Made by a program: the position numbers and the translations under genes
Notes under the pieces: generated by a model
What the model saw: only the letters and a program-made list of their open reading frames with translations
Told to the model about the DNA's origin: nothing
The model's database searches: none
Source of the DNA: CAYJPV01 sp964372095
GTDB lineage: Bacteria; Acidobacteriota; Vicinamibacteria; Vicinamibacterales; JAKQTR01
Assembly: GCA_964372095.1 (NCBI GenBank)
Contig: CAYJPV010000027.1
Coordinates: 7,935 to 71,934, forward strand
Direction: 5' to 3'
DNA: 64,000 nucleotides
Shown: positions 7,430-17,161 of the stretch, in pieces
Layout of the letters: every line of letters begins with the position of its first letter
Position numbering within the stretch: position 1 is the first letter of the stretch

Positions 7430-9571
7430 ATGACGGACTCATTCCCCCCATTTCCCGACCGTATCAAAGACCTCGGCGATCTGGCCTCCGACCTCTGGTG
7501 GAGCTGGCACAACCGCTCGCGCGATCTGTTCCGGCGGCTCGACTACGCCCTCTGGCGGATGACGGCGCACAACCCGGTGCACATGCTCCGGTTGATCTCG
7601 CGCGAGCGACTGGAAGCCGTGGCGACGGACCGCGCGTTCCTGGCCGTGTACGACGACATGGTACGGGCCCTCAAGGCGGCCCGGCACGCCCGCGACGCCT
7701 GGTGGCCGCAGACATTCGGCGAGAACGGGCAGAAGGTCATTGCTTACTTCTCGGCGGAGTTTGCGATGCACCAGTCCCTCCCCATCTACGCCGGCGGCCT
7801 GGGCGTCCTGGCCGGAGACATCTGCAAGGAAGCCAGCGACCTGGGTCTGCCGTTTGTGGGCGTCGGGTTCATGTACCCGCAAGGATATTTCCACCAGACG
7901 GTGTCCGCAGACGGCTGGCAGCAGGAGACCTACGAACACCTGAACTGGGATGATGCGCCGGTTGAACCCGCACTCAGGGCGGACGGCACTCGCTGCACGG
8001 TCGACGTGCCGCTCGGCAACCGCACGGTCCACGCGTCCGTCTGGCTTGTCAGGGCTGGTCGTGCCCGGCTCTTTCTGCTCGACACGGATGTGCCCGAAAA
8101 CGCGCCGTGGGACCGCGAACTGTCGGCGCGCCTGTACGGCGGCAACCAGGAGACGCGTATCCAGCAGGAGGTGGTCCTGGGGCTCGGGGGCGTTCGTGTG
8201 CTGCGCGCGATGGGGATCCAGCCATCGGTGTGGCACCTGAACGAAGGGCACGCGGCGTTCGTCGTCCTGCAGCGCATCTGGACGTTCCTCGAGGAGGGGC
8301 GGTCCTTCGACGAGGCGCTCGCCGAGGTCCGGCGCACGACGGTGTTCACCACGCACACGCCGGTGCCCGCCGGCCACGACGCCTTCCCGTTCAGCCTGGT
8401 GGAGACGCACCTGGCTGGCGCCTGGGGCAGCCTCGGCGACCATCGCGACCGGTTCCTCGCCCTCGGCGCCTACGACAGCGGCAGCGGGTCGCTGTTCAAC
8501 ATGACGGCACTGGCCATGCGCACGGCGTCCGGCATCAACGCGGTCAGTCAACTGCACGGCACGGTGACGAAGGACATGTGGACCGGCATCTGGCCGGGCA
8601 CGCCGAAGGAGGACCTCCCCATCCGGTCGGTCACCAACGGCGTTCACGTCTTCACGTGGCTGGCTGCGCCCCTGGCGAAACTCTTCGATCGCCACCTCGG
8701 ACGGGACTGGCGCGACCGCATCGACGAAACCGCGTTCTGGGATCGGGTGCTGGACATTCCGGACGACGAACTCTGGGCCACGCGCCACGAACTCAAGCGG
8801 GATCTGCTGGCGTTCATTCTGGACCGGGCACGTCAGCGTTGGACGCACGACAACGTGAGTGCGGCCCAGGTGGTGTCCGCGGGCACGCTGCTCGATCCGT
8901 CCGCGCTGACGATCGGGTTTGCCAGGCGGTTCACGGGCTACAAGCGCCCCGAGCTGATCCTCTCGGACCCGGATCGGCTGACGCGCATTCTCTCGGCGTT
9001 CAGGCGCCCGGTGCAGATCATCTTCGCCGGCAAGTCCCATCCCGCGGACGACACGGGCAAGCACCATCTGCAGCAGGTGTTCAAACGGGCGGCGGATCCG
9101 TCGTTCGGAGGGCGTATCGCGTTCATCGACGATTACGACCTCCACGTCGCGCAGTACCTCGTCCACGGGTGCGACGTCTGGCTCAACAACCCGCGCAAGC
9201 CCCTCGAAGCCAGCGGCACGAGCGGCATGAAGGCCGCCATCAACGGCGTCCCGAACCTGTCCATCGGTGATGGCTGGTGGGCCGAAGGCTACTCCGGCAC
9301 GAACGGCTGGCAGATCGACGGGCGCGTCGACAGTCGCGACCACGCGGCCGTGGACGCGGCCGATGCCGACGCGCTGTATCGCCTCCTCGAAGACGAGATC
9401 GTGCCGGCGTTCTATGATCACGACGCCAGCGGGCTGCCGCGACGCTGGCTGGCGACGGTGAAGCAGTCAATCCGGACGGTCATGCCGGCCTTCTCGGCCC
9501 GGCGGATGGTCAAGCAGTATGTAGACGAGATGTACGCGCCAGCCATGAACCTGGTGCGGCAGAAGGACTGA
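7430..9571 (+). CDS. glgP: alpha-glucan (glycogen/maltodextrin) phosphorylase
   Basis: 713 residues, the shorter bacterial/archaeal alpha-glucan phosphorylase subfamily rather than the ~800-residue E. coli type. It releases glucose-1-phosphate from alpha-1,4-glucans using PLP. Visible features: the N-terminal DUF3417-like LASDLWWSWHNRSRDLFRRL, YFSAEFAMHQSLPIYAGGLG, HLNEGHAAF, FTTHTPVPAGHD, GFARRFTGYKRPEL, and the PLP-lysine region ASGTSGMKAAINGVPNLS followed by GDGWWAEGY. It is cytoplasmic. A small zinc-ribbon gene follows six bases downstream and is probably co-transcribed. Confidence 0.95.
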   Translation: MTDSFPPFPDRIKDLGDLASDLWWSWHNRSRDLFRRLDYALWRMTAHNPVHMLRLISRERLEAVATDRAFLAVYDDMVRALKAARHARDAWWPQTFGENGQKVIAYFSAEFAMHQSLPIYAGGLGVLAGDICKEASDLGLPFVGVGFMYPQGYFHQTVSADGWQQETYEHLNWDDAPVEPALRADGTRCTVDVPLGNRTVHASVWLVRAGRARLFLLDTDVPENAPWDRELSARLYGGNQETRIQQEVVLGLGGVRVLRAMGIQPSVWHLNEGHAAFVVLQRIWTFLEEGRSFDEALAEVRRTTVFTTHTPVPAGHDAFPFSLVETHLAGAWGSLGDHRDRFLALGAYDSGSGSLFNMTALAMRTASGINAVSQLHGTVTKDMWTGIWPGTPKEDLPIRSVTNGVHVFTWLAAPLAKLFDRHLGRDWRDRIDETAFWDRVLDIPDDELWATRHELKRDLLAFILDRARQRWTHDNVSAAQVVSAGTLLDPSALTIGFARRFTGYKRPELILSDPDRLTRILSAFRRPVQIIFAGKSHPADDTGKHHLQQVFKRAADPSFGGRIAFIDDYDLHVAQYLVHGCDVWLNNPRKPLEASGTSGMKAAINGVPNLSIGDGWWAEGYSGTNGWQIDGRVDSRDHAAVDAADADALYRLLEDEIVPAFYDHDASGLPRRWLATVKQSIRTVMPAFSARRMVKQYVDEMYAPAMNLVRQKD

Positions 9572-9576
9572 CGCGC

Positions 9577-10035
9577 ATGGGACGCAAGACAGCCGAACGG
9601 GCCAAGTGTACGCTCTGCGGCGCAAGGGACGTCACCGAGCCGCACGGCGACGAACGGTATTGCCGGAGCTGCTGGGACAAGAAGATTGCCGTCGAAGAAA
9701 TTGTCGCGAAGGAGTTCGCGATCAAGCGGTACATCCGCGCCCAGTCGGCCGAGAAGTACCTCATCTATCACTCCACGCTCAAGCGTCCCTGCGGCCAGCT
9801 CATCGTCATCGACGACAGCTACGACCTCTTCCTCACGCTGATCCTGTCGCCGGCGTTCGCCTGGGACGAACCGGCCTACCACCTGGAAGGCGACACAGAA
9901 GTCCGCTCGTTCGCCGAAGTGCTTGTGGACGTGGTAGTTACCGAGGTGATCGAGCCTTGGGGAGGCGGCAAGTGGCACCTCGAGGCGTACCGGGCGGCCC
10001 ACCCGGATCCGGAAGACTGGACCGGGGAGATCTAG
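9577..10035 (+). CDS. small zinc-ribbon protein, unknown function
   Basis: 152 residues. The N-terminus has two Cys pairs, CTLC at residues 12-15 and CRSC about 17 residues later, forming a probable zinc ribbon. The remainder is a soluble alpha/beta segment with no recognised family. The start is five bases after the glgP stop, so it is probably co-expressed with the phosphorylase. A role in glycogen metabolism is only an inference from position. Confidence 0.72.
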   Translation: MGRKTAERAKCTLCGARDVTEPHGDERYCRSCWDKKIAVEEIVAKEFAIKRYIRAQSAEKYLIYHSTLKRPCGQLIVIDDSYDLFLTLILSPAFAWDEPAYHLEGDTEVRSFAEVLVDVVVTEVIEPWGGGKWHLEAYRAAHPDPEDWTGEI

Positions 10036-10074
10036 CCCCTGCCGCGGGAAAATCCCGAGCATGATCGGGAACAT

Positions 10075-10104
10075 TTGAGATTCGGTGCGCTTGCGACCTA
10101 TAAT
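10075..10104 (+). promoter_or_regulatory. putative sigma-70 promoter for the secreted protein
   Basis: TTGAGA (10075-10080), 18-bp spacer and consensus TATAAT (10099-10104), 54 bases before the ATG at 10159. This is one of the best promoter matches in the window. Confidence 0.65.
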
Positions 10105-10158
10105 CGCCGCGACGGTGGTGTCTGCAACGTGCTCTCATTCAGCCCCTTTGGAGGGTGT

Positions 10159-10569
10159 ATGACTCGCTTGGTTCAGGTAGCTGTGGCTGCGGTTGTCATT
10201 CTGGCAGTGGCCGGATCCGCGGCGGCACAGAGCAAGTTCGTGCCTCCGGTTCGTGGAGAAGTCGAAGTCGGGGTCTTGCCCCCGGTAACGAAGGTCGACG
10301 ACAAGGCCAAGATGGTCATCACGACCATCAAGGTCAAGAACCTGTCGGCGACAGGCTCGGTCGCAGGATTGAAAGTCGAAGAGTACTGGTACGACAAGGA
10401 CAACAACCCGGTCACCGGGTCCAAGGCCCGTCTTGCGAAGCCGCTGCTCCCGGGAGAAGTGGCAACCCTGACGCTCGAGACGCCCAAAGACCCGAAGATG
10501 CACCGGAACCAGTACCTGTTCTCGCACGCGAACGGCAAGGTCAAGACGAAGACCATGAAGACGTTCTAG
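10159..10569 (+). CDS. small secreted protein, unknown function
   Basis: 136 residues with a signal peptide (about 1-24, ending SAAAQ). The mature part is about 110 residues, predicted beta-rich, with KMVITTIKVKNLSATGSV followed by a GLKVEEYWYDKDNNPV strand, resembling the immunoglobulin-like FxLYD/DUF3426 class of extracytoplasmic domains. No firm family assignment. The ATG at 10159 is chosen over one at 10075 because GGAGGG lies just upstream and the signal peptide begins there. It has its own promoter and terminator, so it is monocistronic. Confidence 0.78.
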   Translation: MTRLVQVAVAAVVILAVAGSAAAQSKFVPPVRGEVEVGVLPPVTKVDDKAKMVITTIKVKNLSATGSVAGLKVEEYWYDKDNNPVTGSKARLAKPLLPGEVATLTLETPKDPKMHRNQYLFSHANGKVKTKTMKTF

Positions 10570-10599
10570 GTCCCGGCCCGCCGGACCCGAAACGACGAA

Positions 10600-10640
10600 C
10601 CCGGCACCTGGCCCAACGGCCGGGTGTCGGGTTTTATTGT
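10600..10640 (+). terminator. rho-independent terminator
   Basis: A 13-bp stem (10600-10612 with 10619-10631, two G-U pairs), loop of six bases, followed directly by TTTTATTGT. It lies 30 bases after the stop of the secreted-protein gene. Confidence 0.85.
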
Positions 10641-10642
10641 CT

Positions 10643-10782
10643 CTCGGCTCTCGGCTCTCGGCTTTCGGCTTTCGGCTTTCGGCGATCGGCTTTCGGACGT
10701 AGACAGTAGACAGTAGCAAGTAGGCTGTCGCCGCTCCCTACTGACTACTTCCTACTGACTACTTCCTACTGACTACTTCCTA
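10643..10782. repeat. heptanucleotide repeat array 3
   Basis: Read on the minus strand from the TAG stop of the VWFA gene, 20 heptamers run without loss of register: TAGGAAG/TAGTCAG alternating three times, TAGGGAG, TTGCTAC, TGTCTAC twice, then AGCCGAA and AGCCGAG units. It ends at the terminator of the plus-strand gene, so it fills the convergent gap. Confidence 0.85.
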
Positions 10783-12903
10783 CTGGGCGATCCGCACGAG
10801 CACTTCCCGCGCCGCCGACTGCCCTTCCAGCGTCGACTTCGCTTCCACACGCAGAACGTAGAGCCCGGGCGCGAGGTCCCCGAGGGGAATGACGGCCGTG
10901 TACCCGTAGCCGCCCGTGCGCCCGCCCAGTTCCGAACTCGACCGCGTCTCGCTGGTCGAGAACGCCACGCGTCCGTCGTTCGCGCGGAGGCTGGTCGCGA
11001 TCTCGACGCGGTGGGCCGCCTGGCCCTGGTTGTCGTAGACCTCGGCCAGCACGGCCAGTTGATCGCGGGTGCTGAATGCCCGAGCGGCGGTGGGCGGTCC
11101 GGGCAGGATGTCCTTGATTTCGGGAATGGTCCCGGCGGTCGGGACGGACCCGGCCAGCGCGGAGCTGAGCACGAGCCCGCTCATCGACAGCGGCTCCTTC
11201 GCGAAGTCAGGCACGACGAGGTCGTAGTACACGCTCCCGATCTTCCCGCCGCCCTCGCGCACGGCGACGCGCAACTGGTACCGTCCCGGGGGCACTTCGA
11301 GGCGTGACTGGACGCGGAATCCCGCCTGCTGCACGCGCTGGTACGTCTCGGGGCGCAGTGACAGGTCGACCGTGTCCCGCATGCCGCCGCGCACCTTGCC
11401 CTGCGGGTCGACCGCAATCGCCGACACCTCGATCTTGGTGGTGTACTTGCCGTCCTTCTCAGTGAATGCCATACCCTGCACGGGTGCGGTCTGGGTCACA
11501 AGTGCCACCGCGGCGTTGGGCGCCTCGCCCCGGAACGGCGTGGCGTTGACGACGATCTGCAGACCGCCGGTCTGGAGGGGGCTATTGAGCGCCTCGGTCA
11601 GGGCCGGCGACGTCCCGGCTTTCGCTTCGATACCCTTCGGCGACGGCGCCTTGCCGCGCGGGGCCACGTAGCCTCGCCGCGCCTTCACGGTCACACCCGG
11701 GCGCGTCGTCTTCACGTCAATCTTGCGGAACGAACCGTCACGCTTGACGTTCGTGGGGTAGTACCCGAGGACGTAGTACCTGCTGTTCTCGTCGACGATG
11801 CGGTCAAAGGCCGGCGCAAAATCATTGGACGACAACGACGCAAACCCGCCGGTCCCCTCCGCCAGCGTACGCAGACTGTCCTGCGCGACACGGTTTTCGT
11901 CCATGAGGCCCGTCATGTCCAGCTTGAACTTCGGGTCCGCGTCCGTCGGCGGCTGCATCTCCATCGCATCGTCGGCGTAGGTGCTCAGTCCGCGCGGGTC
12001 AATCGTGTAGATGCTGACGTTGGCCCGTGTGGCCGCCGAGACCGAGTCGCGGGTCTCGTTGATAATCGTCATCGCGTCCTGCTGGTTCATGAAGTCCGTG
12101 ATGTCGTAATCGATTCCTTCGCTGAACATCAGCAGGGCCTTGCGGCGGCCCGAGACGCCGGCGAGCAGCGTCGAGATGTTGCCGACCGACTCGAGCAAGG
12201 CGCGGGCGTTGTACGCCCGTTCGAAGGCCAGCGGGTCCTTGATCGACTCGATGGTCCCGGACATGCGCATCTGCCGGTAGTAGTCGTCAATCCGCTCGAA
12301 CGTCGGGGACCGGAGTTTCCGGCCCATGAACTGGTCGATCGCCGCCAGCAGCAGGCGCGGGTTGCTGGTGAACTCCTGACCCGCATCCTGGCGTCCGCTG
12401 GCGTGCACGACGGCCGCGACGTCGTTCGCGCCGAAGTTGCGCTCGATGAACTCGCGGGCGGCCCGGCGCACATGAGTCGACCGCATCACCGACGTGTGCA
12501 CGTCGTCGAGAAACAACACGTAGACCCGTCCGTCGAGGGTCCCGACGTTCGTGCGAACGTCCGGCTCGATGGCCCGCTCGGTGAACAACGGCCGTTCCGG
12601 GCGCGTGACGGGAATCTCGACCAGGAAAAAAGTCGTGAGGTCCTGCGGTTTCCCGTTTTCGAGGATCTGGATCTCGTCACGCCGCAGGTCGCGCACGAAA
12701 CGCCCCTGGTCGTCACGGACCACGGCATCGACCTCGACGTAGTTGATTTCGGCCTTGAAGGTGATGGGCGGCATCTGCGGGTCCGGACGGACCTGCTGGG
12801 CCTGCGGCGGGGCCGGCGCCACCGCGGGCGGCGCAGCCTGCCGGCCCGATACGGTCGTCCCCAGTAACGCAATGATGGTCAGAATCGCTGTAGGTTTGTA
12901 CAC
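10780..12903 (-). CDS. secreted VWFA-related acidobacterial protein
   Basis: About 707 residues from the GTG at 12903 (AGAGAG upstream; the frame is open to an ATG at 12948). Signal peptide, then a Pro/Ala-rich segment and a beta domain (INYVEVDAVVRDDQGRFV, DEIQILENG). A von Willebrand A domain starting VYVLFLDDVHTSV follows, and then the family hallmark YYVLGYYPTN with VTVKARRGYVAP. The C-terminal 250 residues are beta-rich. This architecture is the VWFA-related family strongly expanded in Acidobacteria; function is not established, though extracellular adhesion or matrix interaction is plausible. The metal site is degenerate (DDVHTS instead of DxSxS). Confidence 0.88.
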   Translation of the reverse strand: MYKPTAILTIIALLGTTVSGRQAAPPAVAPAPPQAQQVRPDPQMPPITFKAEINYVEVDAVVRDDQGRFVRDLRRDEIQILENGKPQDLTTFFLVEIPVTRPERPLFTERAIEPDVRTNVGTLDGRVYVLFLDDVHTSVMRSTHVRRAAREFIERNFGANDVAAVVHASGRQDAGQEFTSNPRLLLAAIDQFMGRKLRSPTFERIDDYYRQMRMSGTIESIKDPLAFERAYNARALLESVGNISTLLAGVSGRRKALLMFSEGIDYDITDFMNQQDAMTIINETRDSVSAATRANVSIYTIDPRGLSTYADDAMEMQPPTDADPKFKLDMTGLMDENRVAQDSLRTLAEGTGGFASLSSNDFAPAFDRIVDENSRYYVLGYYPTNVKRDGSFRKIDVKTTRPGVTVKARRGYVAPRGKAPSPKGIEAKAGTSPALTEALNSPLQTGGLQIVVNATPFRGEAPNAAVALVTQTAPVQGMAFTEKDGKYTTKIEVSAIAVDPQGKVRGGMRDTVDLSLRPETYQRVQQAGFRVQSRLEVPPGRYQLRVAVREGGGKIGSVYYDLVVPDFAKEPLSMSGLVLSSALAGSVPTAGTIPEIKDILPGPPTAARAFSTRDQLAVLAEVYDNQGQAAHRVEIATSLRANDGRVAFSTSETRSSSELGGRTGGYGYTAVIPLGDLAPGLYVLRVEAKSTLEGQSAAREVLVRIAQ

Positions 12904-12969
12904 AGTTCTCTCTTGCGTGTCGGCGGGCACGCAGCCCGCTGGCGACACTCCTCCGGGTATCAGGACAGG

Positions 12970-12985
12970 CGTCCTGTTATTCTAC
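12970..12985. promoter_or_regulatory. inverted repeat and -10-like element upstream of VWFA gene
   Basis: A short inverted repeat GGAC-AGGC-GTCC (extending to CAGGAC/GTCCTG) lies near 12961-12976. Beside it, on the minus strand, is a TAGAAT -10-like hexamer (about 12980-12985) some 75 bases before the GTG start. No good -35 is visible. Position and function are tentative. Confidence 0.3.
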
Positions 12986-13049
12986 CGGTTTCGACGTTGA
13001 TCGGGGCCCGTCAGCCTGTGATGGTCCCAATCGGCCACGGGCGGGATGC

Positions 13050-13109
13050 CCGAGCCCCTAGCATCCAGTCTCTAGCCTCTAGCCTCTAGCCTCTAGCCTC
13101 TAGCCTCTA
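13050..13109. repeat. heptanucleotide repeat array 4
   Basis: On the minus strand, five TAGAGGC units begin exactly at the TAG stop of archease. TAGAGAC, TGGATGC and TAGGGGC follow, then more degenerate units. The unit is the same family as TAGCCTC in array 2. Confidence 0.85.
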
Positions 13110-13529
13110 GGTATCCAACACCACCAGCGCCTGCCACCCGTCGTCCGTGCGGGTCACGGTGAGGTCGCGAAACGTCACGGCCGTGATGCGCGTGGTGACC
13201 GGGTGCCGGGCCACGTCGAACGGCTCCCCGCACAGGTGGGCATCGAGGCGCCACGTTCCCCCGTCGCTGGTCATCCAGGCTTCGGCCGAAGCAACCAGCC
13301 ACCGTTGTGTGTCACACAGTGACAGCAATTCGCTCAGGAAGTCATGGAACAGAACCTCCAGGTCGGCAGCCTCCACGCTGACCAGTCGGGCGTGAGCGCC
13401 AGTCACCCGCCCGGGATCGGTGAACGACGCCGTGAATGCACGCGCACTCTCGCCAAACAGTGCCGGAAGCGTGTCGGCCCAGACCCGCACGGCAAGGTCC
13501 GCGGTGTGCGGCAGGAACTCGTAGGGCAT
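13107..13529 (-). CDS. archease
   Basis: 140 residues. The start MPYEFLPHTADLAVRVWADT and the acidic C-terminal end (VVLDT) match the archease family (TM1083/MTH1598). Archease activates the RNA ligase RtcB by promoting its guanylylation and metal loading. No rtcB is present in the window. The gene starts eight bases after the M14 peptidase stop, with AGGGAC as a ribosome-binding site, so it is in an operon with that peptidase, an unexpected partner. Confidence 0.88.
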   Translation of the reverse strand: MPYEFLPHTADLAVRVWADTLPALFGESARAFTASFTDPGRVTGAHARLVSVEAADLEVLFHDFLSELLSLCDTQRWLVASAEAWMTSDGGTWRLDAHLCGEPFDVARHPVTTRITAVTFRDLTVTRTDDGWQALVVLDT

Positions 13530-13537
13530 GGCCGTCC

Positions 13538-15463
13538 CTACTTGACCACGATCTCCCGCTGGTCGACGCCGCCGCGGGTGGACGAGACGGTCACGACGGC
13601 GGTGCCCGCGCCCTTCACGCGCCAGGTCACTGTCCGCACCTCACCGGGTTTCAGCCAGCCGATCTCAGTCGCCGCCGACGGCGGACGCGCGCCGGCGGCG
13701 CGCACCAGTTCCTGTCCCGCCGCCAGACGGATGGACACCGTGTCGGGCTTGACGACTTTGACCCGCTTCGCCATCTCCAGCGCCGTGGGGATGAGCCCCT
13801 CGTTGGTGACCGTGGCTTGCACGTCGACCACACCGGGCGTTGCCGACGGGACGACCGTCGCCGACGCCACCTTCACCTGGGCCAGTTGCTGGGCGAGGTA
13901 CAGGTTGAAGAGCGCTTCGCGTCGGGCCCACTCCCCAATCAGATCCGGCGGGGGGTTCTGGCCGTAGAACTTCGGACTGAAGCCGCCAATCTCCACGTCG
14001 CCGAGTTGCGGGTGTTTGAAGGACGTCCACTCCTGGAAGTCGCCCTTCCCGGCCCGGTTCTCATCGTTCCACCGCAGGATCTCGACCTCGTCGATCCGGC
14101 CGTCCTTGTTGTAGTCGGTGAAGCGGCCGCCGTTCCAAATCTCGTCGCCGTACCAGATGACGCCGTAGTACAGGTAGCCGAAGTCAGGCCCGTGACCGAA
14201 CAGGGGCTGGTCCCTCGCGGGTTCGCCGGTCATGGGGTTCGCCCCGGTGCGGGTGGCGTACACGTGATAGACATCGCCGGCCCAGGGATAGCCGGTGATC
14301 GCCAGACCCTGCTTGTCGAACTTGTACGCCAGCGCCGCGTCTTCCGGGAACATCGCTTCTTCAGTCGTCGCGGTTGACGGGCCGCGCAGCAGCATCGGCA
14401 CCGCGGTATCGAGCGACTGTGCCAGCCCGACGTTCGGGTGCGTCATGAGAAACGAAAACACCGCGCGGGTTTCCGGCTCGGACAAGGGGAATTCGCCGGC
14501 ACCGCCCTGGGTCCAGCCGCGGCCCGTCGCCTCACGCATCGGTCGCCAGTTCTCCGGGTAGTTGCGGTGCAGGTCGAGACCGCCGATGCCGTCTTCGTTG
14601 AAACGCCCGTCGAGGTCGTTGTCCACGCCTTCGGAGTACAGGACGTAATCGCCCTGGCCGTCCCTGGCGCGGCGCATCGCGCGGCCCTTGGGGTCGTTCG
14701 GGTCCTTGGTGGCGTTACCGTTACCCGCGCCGACGTAGCGGCGCATCTGCCGCACGAACCCGTCCCCGTCCAGGTCTTCGCCGGCATCTTCGTCGAGCAA
14801 CCCGTCCCCGTCGGTGTCGTACGGGCGCACGGTGCTGCGCAGGGTCTGCGCCGTGAGGTGGTAGAGCGTCGCACCGTCCGGATTGTTGACGGGGCGGACG
14901 TACAGCGCCTTCGAGTCGACCAGCTTCGTGATGCCCGGATCCGACCCGTAGCCGGTGAGGACGTGATTGATGAAGTAGAGGCAGGTCTCGATCCCGCTGA
15001 TTTCCCCGGCGTGGCGTCCGGCCTCGAGGAAGAAGGCCGGTTTGTCCGTGTCTTTCCCGGTCTTCCTGTTCGTGATCGTCATCTGCCAGATGTCCCGGCC
15101 TTCAAACGACTGTCCCACCGTGTAGAGTTCGACGAGATCCGGAAACTGCCTGGCCCACCCCTTCAGCAGCGCCATCGTCTCGTCCACCGAATGGTAGTGG
15201 AGGGCGTCGTACTGCCCTTCGGTCACCGGCTTCAGTTGCGGGTAGGTGACGCGGGGAAACACCGAGACGCCGTCCCTGACCCCGGCCACCCGGTGCACGG
15301 GCGGCGGCGTGCCAACCCGGGTGCCGCTCCGCCCCTCCTGCATCGGGTCCTGGACGGCCCCGGCAGTCAGCGTGCCCAGAGCCACAAGGGCCACGGCCAC
15401 GGCGACGGGGTTCAGCGTTCGGCCACGGCCGCGCGCATGCAGCAACTGGGTCTGGTCCGGCAT
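13538..15463 (-). CDS. secreted M14 zinc carboxypeptidase with EF-hand-like loops
   Basis: 641 residues from ATG 15463, preceded by AGAGGAGG. Signal/anchor at about 18-37. The M14 zinc site is His151-Ala-Gly-Glu154 with a later LDLHRNYPENW (His299). Between and after these are loops of calcium-binding type: DTDGDGLLDED (216-226), DLDGDGF (230-236), DNDLDGRFNED (281-291) and a full EF-hand DYNKDGRIDEVE in the second half. A C-terminal beta-sandwich (about 540-641) follows. Exported; probably trims peptides in the periplasm or outside the cell, with calcium-dependent stability inferred from the loops. Confidence 0.9.
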   Translation of the reverse strand: MPDQTQLLHARGRGRTLNPVAVAVALVALGTLTAGAVQDPMQEGRSGTRVGTPPPVHRVAGVRDGVSVFPRVTYPQLKPVTEGQYDALHYHSVDETMALLKGWARQFPDLVELYTVGQSFEGRDIWQMTITNRKTGKDTDKPAFFLEAGRHAGEISGIETCLYFINHVLTGYGSDPGITKLVDSKALYVRPVNNPDGATLYHLTAQTLRSTVRPYDTDGDGLLDEDAGEDLDGDGFVRQMRRYVGAGNGNATKDPNDPKGRAMRRARDGQGDYVLYSEGVDNDLDGRFNEDGIGGLDLHRNYPENWRPMREATGRGWTQGGAGEFPLSEPETRAVFSFLMTHPNVGLAQSLDTAVPMLLRGPSTATTEEAMFPEDAALAYKFDKQGLAITGYPWAGDVYHVYATRTGANPMTGEPARDQPLFGHGPDFGYLYYGVIWYGDEIWNGGRFTDYNKDGRIDEVEILRWNDENRAGKGDFQEWTSFKHPQLGDVEIGGFSPKFYGQNPPPDLIGEWARREALFNLYLAQQLAQVKVASATVVPSATPGVVDVQATVTNEGLIPTALEMAKRVKVVKPDTVSIRLAAGQELVRAAGARPPSAATEIGWLKPGEVRTVTWRVKGAGTAVVTVSSTRGGVDQREIVVK

Positions 15464-15653
15464 GGAATCCTCCTCTGGTACAAACCTCCCGGCGGTCGGC
15501 AGCGTCAAACTATAGGACGGTGCCCCGGAAGTCAACGCGGGGGCCGTGCCCGTGGCCCCGCAACGCGGACTGGCCTGAGCGGGCGGCCCGACGGGGCGCT
15601 ATACTGGAGTTGGCCAGGAATTTCGAGTCCCCTGTTCGTGTTGGAGGAACGGC

Positions 15654-17156
<1,503 letters not shown>

Positions 17157-17161
17157 GCTGC

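Noticed and set aside
7439..9421. 660-codon frame antisense to glgP
   Set aside because: Compositional shadow of a well-supported phosphorylase.
10643..10782. Transposon ends or inverted repeats of an insertion sequence
   Set aside because: No transposase gene and no target duplication; the structure is entirely 7-base periodic.
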